Positions 1 to 11,814 are shown, counted from the stretch's first letter. The stretch: DNA of 64,000 nt from Rhabditophanes sp. KR3021 (GCA_963281155.1 CAUJLY010000003.1:3100001-3164000); one strand, 5' to 3'. The notes: generated by a model not told the origin, from the letters alone. Program-made: numbers and translations.

Positions 1-296
1 ATAAAAGTGACGATCCAATGAAATAATACATTAACATTATGAAAAATATTATCATGTTCATATAACTTTTGTCCGTAATAATAAAATACAAAACCATAAA
101 TAAATATCAATATAAAGCAAATTATTTTCCCAATTAATATGCTATTAAAAAGTGATTGCTTAGCTTTACCTATACCAACGCCAAATAAAAAGCCAATGTA
201 AAATATGTGTGGTGTATTTGTAGAAGTATTATTGTGATTAATAGTACTATTGATATTATTATTTGCTGGACCAATATTACGGGTAAAAAAAATCAT
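1..296 (-). CDS. Partial membrane protein, runs off the left edge
   Basis: An open frame starts with ATG at 296-294 and runs without a stop for 98 codons to the window edge. Residues 1-28 are Asn/Thr-rich and polar (begins MIFFTRNIGPANNN). They are followed by a short glycine-containing hydrophobic stretch (FYIGFLFGVGIG), a Lys-containing loop, and a strong hydrophobic segment at about residues 57-75 (ICFILIFIYGFVFYYYG) that looks like a membrane span. There is no N-terminal signal peptide. The family is not recognised. The C-terminal part and any further exons lie outside the window, so a coding role is supported only by the open frame and its composition. Confidence 0.5.
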   Translation of the reverse strand, partial: MIFFTRNIGPANNNINSTINHNNTSTNTPHIFYIGFLFGVGIGKAKQSLFNSILIGKIICFILIFIYGFVFYYYGQKLYEHDNIFHNVNVLFHWIVTF

Positions 297-570
297 GCTT
301 TTAAATTTTTATAGACCTCAAACTTAAGGCAAAGTTTATGTAATGTCAAAATAAGTATACAATACGAATTGCTTGAATAAGTCTAACTATTTCGTATCAC
401 TTCCGGCAAGGTACTGAACTTTAATAGCCACTCTGCTAAGGTGGTTTAAAACATTTGTCTATATGCTTTACTTTTTTGGCCATTGTGTGTTTAATGTGCC
501 GATTCGGAAATATTAATTGACCATTAAAGCAATGAGCTAAAAAATGAGCAAAAAGGTGTTTAAAAGTTAG

Positions 571-580
571 TATAAAATAG
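571..580 (+). promoter_or_regulatory. TATA box of the secreted protein gene at 608
   Basis: TATAAAATAG lies 37 nt upstream of the start codon at 608. The same TATA-to-ATG spacing (about 35-45 nt) is seen at the two small secreted peptide genes near 11.3-11.8 kb, which suggests untrimmed short 5' leaders at these genes. Confidence 0.5.
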
Positions 581-607
581 GTAAATTGTTAATATGATGA
601 CTCAAAC

Positions 608-1034
608 ATGAATACTTCCAACTTTGGAATCAAACTATCTATTTTGGCTTTTGTCATCTGTTGCTGTTATTGCCAAAATGGGATAACTGTTGTTTTGGAA
701 ACGAACTTGAAATCAGCTGACAAAACAACTACTGGCCATTTTTTAAAAGGATTCGAAAAAAACGCAAGTTAAAACTATTTGATGATTGTAATGAAGTTTT
801 TAGATGAAAAAAGTTATCATTAACAACAATCTCCACGAAGATGATTTTGGAGAAGTCATCAGAAATATCACCTCAATTGACAATATGTTTGTTATCAACT
901 ACACTACCGAAAAAGGCTTCGACAAATGTACTCAAGCTATTGCTTTGACTCAAAAGGCTGTTAACGACGTCAAACAAATCGCAAAGGCCAAATTGATTTG
1001 CGGTCCAATGGAAGCCGTTGATTTTCACAAGTGA
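608..1034 (+). CDS. Small secreted protein with a GC-AG intron
   Basis: Two exons, 608-763 and 804-1034, encode 128 residues. Exon 1 gives MNTSNFGIKLSILAF followed by a hydrophobic core ending in CCCYCQ, a typical signal peptide, then a polar region. Exon 2 (MKKVIINNNLHEDDF...) ends in VDFHK. The only splice that keeps the frame uses a GC donor (AAC|GCAAGT) and the acceptor TTTTTAG at 801-803, a 40-nt GC-AG intron. The canonical GT four bases further on puts the next exon into an early stop. The mature protein has two cysteines (in DKCTQ and LICGP). No family is recognised. A TATA box precedes it and a decayed copy of its exon 1 follows at about 1.25 kb. Confidence 0.6.
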
Positions 1035-1218
1035 TTATTCATTTTACATAATCCACTAATTAACCACTTAACTAATGTCATTAAATTTCTTTAAATGTCA
1101 TTAATCATTTCTTTCTTTATTGACACTTTATTTTTTTAAGTTATTTACCTTTTTAATAAATTATGAACTTACCCCATGTGCCTTTATTGCTACTAATTAG
1201 TGATACTAGTATGCCGTG

Positions 1219-1312
1219 TATATAAAAGTATCGCAATTGGCTTGATCGATTAATCGCATTCAAAACTTTGGAAATAAACTATTTTTCCACGCTCTTGATC
1301 ACTGTTATTTGC
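1219..1312 (+). pseudogene. Promoter and exon-1 remnant of a second copy of the 608 gene
   Basis: TATATAAAAG at 1219-1228 is followed about 30 nt later by a stretch (about 1260-1312) that matches the start of the 608 gene: AACTTTGGAAATAAACTATT against AACTTTGGAATCAAACTATC, then a diverged match through the signal-peptide region ending in TGTTATTTGC against TGTTATTGCC. The start codon is lost (GCATTC where the active copy has ACATGAAT) and no open frame continues. I read it as a dead tandem duplicate. Confidence 0.45.
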
Positions 1313-3032
1313 ATAAAAAGTATTATTAATACAAAATGTATCAATTTTGCATCGCTATCCGCATTTGCTATTTTTTAAACGAACCCCGGTACATTTTTAA
1401 CTGATTTACACTTTTCACCATATAAGCCAGAATTAAGCATAGCTGTTTTGAGGAATGTCTGATTTAAAGAAATAGAGAAGACGTATCAAGTAGCAGCTAC
1501 TACCACCGCCAATTAGAAACATTTCAATTAAAAAGCATGCTTATTAAGTTTCATCTAAAGTTTGTATAGGCTAAACGCGAATAAAGTTTCTTTAAAAGTT
1601 GCCCTTCCTAAGTTTAAGTGTATCTAAATGCATCTAATTTGAAGAAACATATATTTTATGTACATCATTTTGTCTTTATTTATATTCCAAGGACTTATTT
1701 TTATTTATAATTAATTTAAGACATATGTACAGGGCTATTTAATTTTTGTAACATTATTTATTTAAAATTACTTAGTTTTCTCCCAATTATTTGACCAAAC
1801 AAATCTATAAGAATCAACACTTTTTTGTTGTTGATACATGAAGATAAACTTGCCAATCAGATCGTTTTATTTAGCAAGGCATAACTATTTGATCATCTCT
1901 GTACCCCCATCGACGCATTCGTAGTAGCGACAACATCTCTATACAACTACTCCAGTTCTATGAACATCCCACACTGATATTTTACTCCATTAAGGCTGAT
2001 AGCGATTGTTTAGATGGCGCTTACTAAAGTGTGCGTCGTCATACATGAGGACACTGATCCACTGATTTCTCATTGATCTCCACCACTTTACTTGTACACA
2101 AAGACTTTTCAAACACACAATTAATGGTGCCAAAATTAAAACGAGTTTACTTCTTTTAAATTGTTTGTCTTATTAAAATGTGTAAACTGTAAGTAATCTT
2201 GGAAATCATATGCATTCTCACTTAATATTTGTTATTAAAAAGACAGGCGCTCACACTGATACCGTTTGAGAGACTTGTTATTTTAAAAGTCCAATACTTT
2301 TACATATGATGTTAGCAAGCAGTGAGAAGGCGAGCGGAAGTGCTCAATGACCGTCGCAAATAAAAATAGTCGCATCCATGTTTTTAATGTTTCCCATATT
2401 TTTGATTGTCAATTGTTTTGGTTGTCCATTTTTGCCAAAAAATGGAATGATACAATTGATTCTTTTAATCAAGACCTATTTTATGTAAAAAAAGTTTATT
2501 ATTCTGTTTCATTAAACTTTTTTAAAAGACACTTTTATATGCGTATCTATGTATATGCTAGCCCATCTGAATATGTATACAACTAACAACCAACGAACAT
2601 ATAGTGAACATAGTCAGCCGCCTAGTAGTTGTTTGCTGGAAGGCTGCCAGTATATATTGATTTGTGTTGAGCGCGCCGAGACTAAATAGATGCCGAGTGA
2701 CGCTTCTCAACTGGCAAACGAAATGCATTAGGAATTTTGATCGGATTCATAACATGCGCAAAACATAATTTACTTTCATTTTTTCGATGGTCGTGTCAGG
2801 TGGTTAGGTCCAAATATTGGTTATAAACAGTTTCTTTACATTGTTTAAGTTTTTTTTATTTATTTGCTATTTATTTTTTCCACATCAATTTTGACTTTTA
2901 ATATCTTTGTTCTTTAGGTATTTATTATTTGTCCTCACATTTTTGTTGCCAGTACATGGCCGGACATTATTGTTTTAACAAGCTACATTAACCATATTCG
3001 TTTCACTTCAAAAGTTTCCACATAAACTTTGG
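1313..3032. other. Intergenic region upstream of the CBP gene
   Basis: No gene is supported here. It holds AT-rich sequence, a 79-codon open frame at 2347-2586 without signal or family features, and a more GC-balanced stretch at about 2610-2720 that could belong to the CBP promoter. Poly-T tracts lie at 2840-2900 and a TTGTTGCCAG possible trans-splice acceptor ends near 2954. Confidence 0.4.
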
Positions 3033-6000
3033 ATGGGAATTATGTCTGAAGAAAATTCGGATGAACCTCGCGGAAAAAAAGCTAAATTATCTCCAAGTGG
3101 TCTAAACCAAATTGAGGCTTTTTCTGAGTTAAATCATATGTCCTCATTGCAAGAATCGAACGGTGCCAGACAAATGAACGGTATTGCTTCTGATACACAT
3201 TTCAATTCCTCTATGCAAACTGGATCTTCTGGTGGAAGTGTATTGCAAGATTTGCTTTCAAATCCTTCAAATTCTTTAAATACTAACAATTCCCCACGAA
3301 ATCTTCCAAATAATTTTATTAATAATAACCGGTAAGTACAAAAAAATTTAGTATTATTATAACTATTATCAATTATTATAAGTATTTGTTTCATGCTCGT
3401 TACAATTATTTGTTTAATTCTTATTATTGATTATTTGTTTCATGTTTATTACTAAGTATTTGTTTCATTCTTATTATATGTCTTATTAGCGACTATTATT
3501 GTATGGTTCTATTTATAGTAGCCCAATGACAGCTCATAGTAGTATGATAAACCCTCCAACTTCTATGGCTTCGATGGTCCAAAACGGAAGAGGAAATATG
3601 AGAAATGTGCCTAAAAGTAATAATATGTTCGAAACTGTGCAGCCCCAAGGAAACTTCAATGGCCAGCCAATGATCCACACTCCTAATACATATGGGCAAT
3701 ACAATGCTTCTTCAAATATGCCTGGATATCGTATGCCGCCTGGTGGAAATCCCAATGGTGGTATGGTTCCAGCAGCAGGTCAAGGTAGAATGATGAATGG
3801 ACCTGCATTAGCAGCACGACCTAGACAGCAACAGCCAGCAGGTCGTGGAAGCCAGCCTTCTCCTGCCCACACAAACCCAATGATGATGAATAATCCAAAT
3901 TTGTTGAGAAATGGAATGGTTCCCCAGCAAAATCAGCCCCAACAATTCGACCAACACCACAACCCACAATTTCAACAAAACCAAGTTCATATCCAGCAAC
4001 AGCGCACAATGGAGCAGTATAATGGTGGGATGGGTCAAAATCCTCAGCAAGGATTACCTACTGGCCAACATTTCCCAAATTCTCACCCGATGGGAGCACC
4101 AAGACCTAACTTTGGAGGACCGCAGCATAATGGACCACCATCTCAACAACAGATGATGCCCGGTGTCCAACAACATCCAACAAATGGTATGATGGTAGAG
4201 CAGCAGCAAATGATTTCCCAAGGTCCCCACAATGGCAACGGCATGATAATGAATAATCAGATTCAAGTGAATGGCGGAATGCCTCAAAGACATCAGATGA
4301 ATATGGGCCCAAATCAAGTTCAAGTTGCCCCTGTTCCAGGTGTATCAAATAATCTAATGGCAAATTTTATTCATGGCAAAACCACACAAGACCCTGAAAA
4401 ACGTAAACTAATCCAGCAGCAGTTAGTGTTGTTATTACATGCACACCGCTGCCAGCAGCGTGAAAAAGAACCAAGTGATTCGCATCCTTGTAATCTTCCA
4501 CACTGCAAGACGATGAAGTCAGTCCTAAGGCATATGATGACATGTAATGCTGGAAAAAAATGTAGTTTCTCACATTGTGCTTCCTCTCGGCAAATAATTG
4601 CTCATTGGAAGAATTGTAAAAAGGGTGAGTGCCCTGTTTGTAAACCTTTACAAAACTTGGCTCATGGAAGTGGAGGGGTTGGTGATCCTAAAATTGCAGA
4701 CTTAATGAGCCAAATATCGAATATTGGGAACGTTTCAGGACCAAGTAGTGTTAATCCTCCTTCCTTCGATTTCGGAACATCGCCGGGTATCAGAAATTCA
4801 AATACAAATCAAGGACCACCCTCAGTTGGTGCGTTAATTAATTCGTTGAGTAATGGACCTTCCACATCAACTATGAATGAGGCTGAGTTTATTCAACGGT
4901 CAGTTGACTCTTTCAGATCTCCTAACTCTGCCAGTCGTTCGGGTGCAAATGGAAACGGCACTACAACTCATAGACCAAACCAAAACTACCACATACCCAT
5001 GACAAATGCTGATATGCCTTCGATTGAACATGCTTGGCATCAAGCTGTTAATCAAGACTTAAGGAGCCATTTAGTGCAAAAATTGGTCAAAGCTATCTTC
5101 CCCACTCCAGATACAAGGGCCTACCAGCAGGATAATATGCTCAATGGTTTAATATCATATGCTAAGAAGGTAGAAAGAGAGATGTTTGAAGCTGCCAGTG
5201 ACAAGGAAGAATATTATCACTTGTTGGCGGAAAAGATTTACAAGATTCAAAAAGAACTTCAGGTACTCAAACCTTTCTTAATCAAAAATTACAAAATCTA
5301 TTTAATAACAAAAAAACATATTAATATCCCAGAATGTGCTCTGAAAAAACCATATTTTGAGAAGTCATTTAGATTTAAATGACCATCTCCCAAGTTTGTT
5401 TGAGGATCCATGCCAAATACAAATCAAAGAGGGCTTGTCCGAGTCGCTATTGATATTTGTATGGCAAAGTACGTCGATGAGGATCCATTCTACATTTTCA
5501 GCTATCTTCTTTGATAGATATTCTTTGTGAACAACGATTAATTTTTTTCTGCAATAGTGCCTTTGTTAAAAGTATCTCCTTCTTGTTAAAAGGAAGTCTC
5601 ATTTGAGAGGAGAGTTGAAGTCATATATATCACCTTACATCCTATCTCCACCGTCATAAGTTTCTAAATCTGTGGCATCTTCCCATTTCCATCCATCCAC
5701 GAGAAGAGTTAGATCCAACAACAAGTACACGTTACATCCTTGTCTCCCTTTCAGCTTTGAGTGATCCAGTTGTGTCTTGACCACCTTAACTTGACCTGCT
5801 ATTTCTTCGGAAGTTTCCATACCTTGAATAAATTTTTTGGGAACTTCAATTCTATCTTCAAACTACTTTCATAAAGTACACAAGCTAAATATTCTCCTAT
5901 CAATTGATTTGCAATGAAACACGTTTAGCAAATTGTCCGTAGTTGTTCTTAGTTCCAAGTTGGTTGAAGAAGGATGACAATAATTAGACAACGCTTCCTA

Positions 6001-9000
6001 ACATAACTAATCTAAGTGACAGTTTTCCTTCAGTTTTGACACTTATATCCATCGGTTTTAGAATATGTATGCATTTTCGCAACTTTAGGCGGCATGTGGT
6101 CATTCTAATCCACTGCAACGGCCAGATGATGCTTATGTACATGGAATCTCGCACTCTTGTTCTCTGTTTCTTCAATGTACCAAAAATTATCCATAAAAGC
6201 ATCACGGAGTGATCTCCAGTCAGTTGATCAACATCTTCTTCTAATTTGTGACAAAGTTTGTACAGCTAATATTCACATTTGAAAGTACAATTGCAACGAA
6301 TTGTTAGTGTGGACTCTCTTAAAATTGATAGTAAATATGATGACATACAAATAATTAAATAAATTAAAAAAATAATAACTCATTTACAACTTAACTTACC
6401 ATGCTTCAGGAAAAAAAGAAAACACGTGAAAATAGAGAGTACGCTGATGGAGGAAGAACAACCGAAGAATACGACGTCCAAGTACACAGTAGAATGCTTC
6501 AAGATTTCTCGGGAGAAAGCCGTGCTTCGAATGAGAATAATGAAGTTTATTTGCCTGTAGTGAAGATGGAAGTCGATGAAGTCAGTGCCTCTTCACAGAG
6601 TAAAATACAAGAAATTAAGGAAGAAATTAAGACATCTGTTTCTCCTAGCCCTTCGTTGGCTCCAACGCCCACCCCCGTTCCTAGTGAAGTCACAGCCCCT
6701 GTCGTCAAGAAAGAAGACATACATGTTCCTGAAGAGGAAAAAATCTTCGAAACTAGTGAGCTAGTTTTAAGGTTAATGCCAGTTCTGAAGTCCCTAAAAG
6801 AACTTCCCGATGTCAATCCATTCTTGGAACCTGTTGACTATGTTGCGCTGATGATTCCAGATTATCCGAATGTTATCAAAACTCCAATGGATATTTCGAC
6901 AATCGAACATCGTTTGACTTCAGGTATTTATAAAAATCCTTGGGAATTTTGTGATGATATGTGGTTGATGTTTGAAAATGCTTGGCTTTATAACAAGAAA
7001 ACATCGAGAGTTCACAAATGTAGCACCAAAGTTGCCGAGACTTTTACTACTTTGATTAATCCAGCAATGGAAGAGTTAGGGTATTGTTGTGGTGAAAAGT
7101 TGTCTTTCACTCCTCTAGCATTATTCTGTTACGGAGCATCGATGTGTGTGATTGCTCGTGACCAACCATATTATTTGTACGAAGCCGGTTCCACACAATT
7201 TGGGGTTACTGTCAATGATCGTTATATTTACTGTGCAAAGTGTTATGAAGGATTGCCTGATGAAGGAATCAGTCTAAGTGATAGTCCGGGAGAAAAACAA
7301 ATGGCTGCTAAGGATAAGTTTACAGCTATGAAAAATAATCAGCTTGATATGGAACCATTTGAAAATTGCAAAATTTGCAAAAGAAAGTGGCACAAAATTT
7401 GTTCTCTTTACAATAAGAAAATCTTTATTGAAGGTTTCATTTGCGATTGCTGCAGGAAGGAAAAAAGGTTGCAAAAGTCAGAAAACAAGTTCACAGCAAA
7501 GAAGCTACCTCATTGTAATTTATCTAAGCATATTGAAGATCGGGTTAATATATTTATGGACAACAAAGCAGGTATGGATGGAGATGAGAAATACGAAGTA
7601 GTTATTAGAGTATTAGCTGTACAGGACAAGGAGGTCGAAGTAAAGCCATTGATGAAAAATAGATATGGAAACAACGCAAATAGCAATCCATTCCCTGACA
7701 AATTCCCTTACAAAACAAAAGCCATTTTTGCTTTTGAGGTTGTGGATGGTGTGGAAGTTTGTTTCTTTGGTTTGCATGTTCAAGAATATGGGTCGAAATG
7801 TCCGACGCCTAATGCTCGGCGTGTGTACATTGCCTATCTCGACTCAGTACATTTTTTCCAGCCACGTCATTTGAGAACCGAAGTGTATCATGAAATCTTA
7901 CTTTCATATCTGGATTATGCCAAGCAACTAGGCTACACCATGGCACATATTTGGGCATGTCCTCCGTCAGAAGGAGATGATTACATATTCCATTGTCATC
8001 CACCTGAGCAAAAGATTCCTAAGCCAAAACGTTTACAGGATTGGTATAAAAAGATGTTAGATAAAGGAGTTCAAGAAAAGACTGTGATTGAGTATAAAGA
8101 TATTCACAAGCAAGCCAAAGATGACTTGTTAACAACACCAATTACTCTACCTTACTTTGAGGGAGATTTCTGGCCCAATGTTATCGAAGATTGCATTCGA
8201 GATGTTGAAAAAGAAGAGGCTGAAAGGAAAAATGAGGAAGGTGAGGATGATGGAGAAGAAGATACAGTGAATGTTAGTGATAATAGCAAGAATAAAAAGA
8301 CCACCAAAACAGTTAAGAAGAAGGGTGTGACTAAGAAGGCTGCGGCGAGAAGAGGCAAGAAAGGAAGTGGTTCAACGGGAAATGAAGTTGCCGACAAATT
8401 GTTAAATGTTCTAGAAAAGCACAAGGAAGTCTTCTTTACGATTAAGCTTTCTAATTTGCCGAAAGATGCTCCAGACATTGTGGACCCTGATGCATTGATG
8501 CCAAGTGAATTGATGGATGGCCGTGACACTTTCTTAAACAAAGCAAGGGAAGAGCACTGGGAATTTTCATCTCTGAGAAGAGCCAAATACTCGACCATTT
8601 GCTTCTGCTATGCTCTCCATGTCCAATCTAAAGACCAAGTTTACTGTAATCTGTGTCAAGGAAAAGCTAGTCTCCATTGCACTACTTGTGATGACTTCGA
8701 TTTATGTAACAAATGCCACACTGAAAATCCTCACGAGCATCATATGGAGAAGATTGAATCTGATTTGTTGTTAGCTGATGATTCTAGGAACTCAGAAAAC
8801 TCAAGCAGAACTGAATCAGTGCAGAGATGTATCAAATCCCTCGTGCATGCTTGTTCTTGTCGTGATGCCAATTGCCGTCGTGCAACTTGCCATAAGATGA
8901 AGAAAGTTGTTGCACATACCAAATCATGTAAGAAGAGGCATAATTCGAGTTGTTCTGTTTGCAAACAACTTATCGCTCTATGCTGTTACCATGCTAAACA

Positions 9001-10188
9001 TTGTACTCTGTCAAGTTGTGCGGTCCCATACTGTGGAAATATAAGACAAAAATTACAAGAGCAAAAGCGTTCTAAGAACAGACGTGCCGACAAGTTGATG
9101 AGAAGAAGAATGGACTTGCTGAACTTAAAAACAAGTGGTAGTGTGCCGCCAGCAGGTCCGGCCACTAATTCAACTTCTTCAGCTACGCATGATAATGCTT
9201 CCAAATCAAGTACAACTTCCAAAGAAGAAAGTGGTTCCAAATCAATGGGAACTTCTTACCATGGTTCTATTTCAGCATCAAATTCGAACTCCAATCTGGC
9301 TTCGAAGAGTGTAGGATCTGTGCCAAGTCAACCTGCTCCATCTCCAATGAATGTTGCTACTCAAGATTCAAATTCAATGCCTTACAATTCTCAAATGCCT
9401 CAACAAGGTAGTGCGAATCCACAATTGAGTGGTTTCAATAACCATCCTCAAAATACTCCTTACAACCAAAGCACAGGCAATCTACCTATGAATAGTCAAC
9501 AACAGCAAGCTCATTACCAAAATACTATGCAGATGAGAGGAAATGTGGGTGGAATGCAGGGAAATATGCCTCTTAATCAGCAATCTCATCAAATGCAAAG
9601 GCAAAAAAGCCAATCTGGATTTGCACCTCAACGACCCGGTATGACTCCCCAACAGCTCCAACAACAGCAGCAACAACAGCAACAGCAAATGCTGATGCGA
9701 AATCAAACTGGAGGACCTAATATACCATACAATCAGCCGAATATGCAACAACAAATGGGTAGGCCGGGTATGCAGCATCGAGGTATGGCAAAATAAGATT
9801 AACTAATTAATAAGTATTTTTAGCAAACCAACAAGTTTTTGACACAAGTCCGGAAAATATGCAGAAGATGGCTCATGTTCATGATCGTATTAAAAAAGCA
9901 GGGACAGAAGAAGAAAAGGAGAGGATATTTGCAGAGTTAAAAGTAAATCCTTCCATGATGAGTCAGTACCTAATGTATACCGAGCACGAAAAGAAACAAA
10001 ACTCATATGCAGGAGGTCGAAGTATGCAACCAGGTCCAGGAAATCAGCCTAATTGGAATGCTCAGGTCAACCAAAGAATGCCGATGAATCATGGCCAACA
10101 ACCACCTCAACATAATCCGGGTCAATATCAACAAAATATGAACAACTCTCAATGGCAAGGGCAAAACTATCATAATAGAGGAAATTAA
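3033..10188 (+). CDS. cbp-1: CREB-binding protein / p300 histone acetyltransferase
   Basis: Four exons (3033-3331, 3519-5262, 6410-9782, 9824-10188) join in frame to 1926 residues, encoding the nuclear transcriptional co-activator and lysine acetyltransferase p300/CBP. Domains in order: N-terminus with the conserved basic KKAKLS motif; Met/Gln/Asn-rich linker; TAZ1 (about 394-476, RKLIQQQLVLLLHAHRC); KIX (about 603-690, DLRSHLVQKLVKAIFP); bromodomain (about 798-905, with the acetyl-lysine Asn in WLYNKK); RING/PHD cysteine cluster (about 950-1030); KAT11 catalytic domain (about 1075-1280, ACPPSEGDDYIFHCHPP and LQDWYKKMLDKG with the catalytic-site Tyr); ZZ finger (about 1409-1465); TAZ2 (about 1483-1565); polyGln (about 1763-1775); and a C-terminal NCBD/IBiD-like helix segment (KVNPSMMSQYLM). 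All catalytic and zinc-binding blocks look intact. A second possible start lies at 3042 (MSEENS). An AATAAA signal lies at 10699. Confidence 0.96.
5263..6409. other. Long CBP intron 2 with an unidentified possibly coding relic
   Basis: This 1147-nt intron splits the KIX exon exactly at CTTCAG|GT and ATGCTTCAG|GAA. It is far longer than the 40-190 nt introns around it. Positions about 5380-6260 are less AT-rich than normal intron and contain minus-strand open stretches at 5635-5820 and 5984-6205 interrupted by stops. This looks like a decayed insertion (retrocopy or transposon remnant), but I recognise no protein family and see no terminal repeats. Confidence 0.35.
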
Positions 10189-11271
10189 ATTTGTTAAAGC
10201 TTTACAACACTTGCAGTATAAATTATTGTGATCAAAAATTCCAGATGGCCGGTCCTTTCTTGTTACATTTATTAATTTTCATTTTAAACATTACTTCCTA
10301 ATCACCTTCAAAGATTCAAGAAATTGGCATATATATAAAATATCACTTTTACCCAGCTTAGCTGTTGACTCCAAGAGTCTGCATTTCATTAGAGACTAAC
10401 CATTTATCTAAATATATTTATTTTCTTTGCTCAACATGAAATTTATTTACCTTTTCAAGACTACACATTTTTTCCATATTTTGTAACTTATTTTACTTGA
10501 ATGTATATTTGTAAGTATATTGTCTTTTTCAAATTTTATATTTAATGATTATTTTTAAACTTTGCGATGTCTTTATGCGGCTAGCAATTCAAAAATACTC
10601 ATAGTAATGAAGTTATTCATTCATTGATCTGTTGAATCTTGTTACATTTCTATATAGTATTTCATTTTGAAATGTTTTGTTAACATTTAAGATCCCTCAA
10701 TAAATTAATTAATTTTAACATATTTATAATAAAGTACTTTTAAAATCGCAACAAGGTAATTATTCAAATACACGGATGCACGTTAATTACAAGTCTTGTA
10801 TAAAGTAATAATTGAACATGATGATGAATAATCATGTTTATTAGACAACTTTTAAAAAACATAACTCGTGACTTCTAAAAATACAAAATTTTAAATCACA
10901 AAAATGACAGAAAATGACTGATGTTCGCCAAATATCACCTACAAATTTGAATAACAACTTCTAAAACAAAGCCATATCATTAAAAGGTTAATTATTAACA
11001 TCAATACCACTTCATTTAAAGTTATTTAACAATTTGATACAATTTACCACGTTTATTTAAGGTAATAACAAATGTAAAATATGAGCATGTTTTTGGGTAA
11101 AAAAGTAGACACACTTTCCTGGAGAAGCATTCATAACAATGCACGTTCGTCAAAAAATTTAGCTGCATGCAACACAAATGATTTTCAGGTTCGATTTTAG
11201 CCTGCATGTTTGTTTAAAGAAGAGGTGTTTTTGGTAATTATTTTAAACAAAGTATATTTTGAGAACAGGAG
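10189..11271. other. CBP 3' region and intergenic sequence
   Basis: AT-rich sequence holding the CBP 3' UTR with polyadenylation-type AATAAA at 10699-10704, and then no supported gene up to the TATA box at 11272. Short minus-strand open frames at 11022-11379 have no coding features. Confidence 0.4.
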
Positions 11272-11280
11272 TATAAATAT
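11272..11280 (+). promoter_or_regulatory. TATA box of the peptide gene at 11312
   Basis: TATAAATAT lies 40 nt before the start codon at 11312, matching the arrangement at the neighbouring peptide gene. Confidence 0.5.
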
Positions 11281-11311
11281 ATGTATTGTTTGACTTAATG
11301 ACAATTTAAGA

Positions 11312-11482
11312 ATGAACATTTTGATTGTGCTTTTGTTGTTTCTATCTTTAATTGCTTTCCAGATTAGTGCTGCAAACAATGAAGTTCTTAGAGAAAAAAG
11401 ATGGTTTGGGAGGAGAATAATGAGAGCGGAAAGAAGACACTTTCGCCGAATGAACCATTTTATCAGGAGAAGATTCGGTTGA
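11312..11482 (+). CDS. Small Arg-rich secreted peptide (56 residues)
   Basis: A 56-codon frame starts with MNILIVLLLFLSLIAFQISA, a clear signal peptide. It continues to a dibasic KR site (REKR|WFGRRIM) and a very basic C-terminal peptide rich in Arg and Phe that ends in IRRRFG before the stop. After signal and KR cleavage the mature peptide would be about 26 residues with roughly ten arginines. The terminal Gly would permit C-terminal amidation, giving an RRRF-amide end. Such composition fits an antimicrobial-type cationic peptide or a neuropeptide-like protein; which is not decidable from sequence. It sits 122 nt upstream of a second small peptide gene with the same TATA arrangement, so the two look like a regulated pair. 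Confidence 0.6.
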   Translation: MNILIVLLLFLSLIAFQISAANNEVLREKRWFGRRIMRAERRHFRRMNHFIRRRFG

Positions 11483-11560
11483 ATTCAACGAACAAATAAA
11501 AGATGTCGCCTTAACTACTTTTAATACTCATATTTGACGAATTCTTTAAAAATCATTCTA

Positions 11561-11570
11561 TATAAATAGT
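11561..11570 (+). promoter_or_regulatory. TATA box of the peptide gene at 11605
   Basis: TATATAAATA lies 44 nt before the start codon at 11605, immediately downstream of the preceding peptide gene, so the second gene probably has its own promoter rather than sharing an operon transcript. Confidence 0.55.
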
Positions 11571-11604
11571 CATTCTCTCAAATTATTACTATCATTTTAT
11601 AAAC

Positions 11605-11814
11605 ATGAAACTATTCTTACTATTTCTATTGGCCTTATCCTTCTTCTTTTCCGCCATCAATGGACAAGAACTAGAAGCTTCCGATGATGTTGAAGACTAT
11701 GGCAGATTCAAAAGATGGGGACGGAGAGGATACTACAATAGGAATTATGGATACAGAAACTACTATCGAAACAACTATCGTAGAAACAATTGGGGTTATT
11801 ACTATGGAAAGTAA
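11605..11814 (+). CDS. Tyr/Asn/Arg-rich secreted peptide (NLP-like)
   Basis: A 69-residue precursor: signal peptide MKLFLLFLLALSFFFSAING, acidic propeptide QELEASDDVEDYGRF, then a KR site followed by WGRRGYYNRNYGYRN and further Tyr/Asn/Arg-rich sequence ending in YYYGK. The layout (signal, acidic spacer, dibasic site, aromatic/glycine-rich basic peptide) resembles the YGGWG-type neuropeptide-like/caenacin antimicrobial peptides of Caenorhabditis, though the repeats here are NY/RNY rather than GG. The C-terminal GK would allow amidation after Lys removal. It probably acts outside the cell. Orthology is not claimed. It has its own TATA box and follows the Arg-rich peptide gene in tandem. Confidence 0.7.
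   Translation: MKLFLLFLLALSFFFSAINGQELEASDDVEDYGRFKRWGRRGYYNRNYGYRNYYRNNYRRNNWGYYYGK

Noticed and set aside
2347..2586. 79-codon plus-strand frame before the CBP gene
   Set aside because: No signal peptide, domain or splice context; composition matches the AT-rich spacer.
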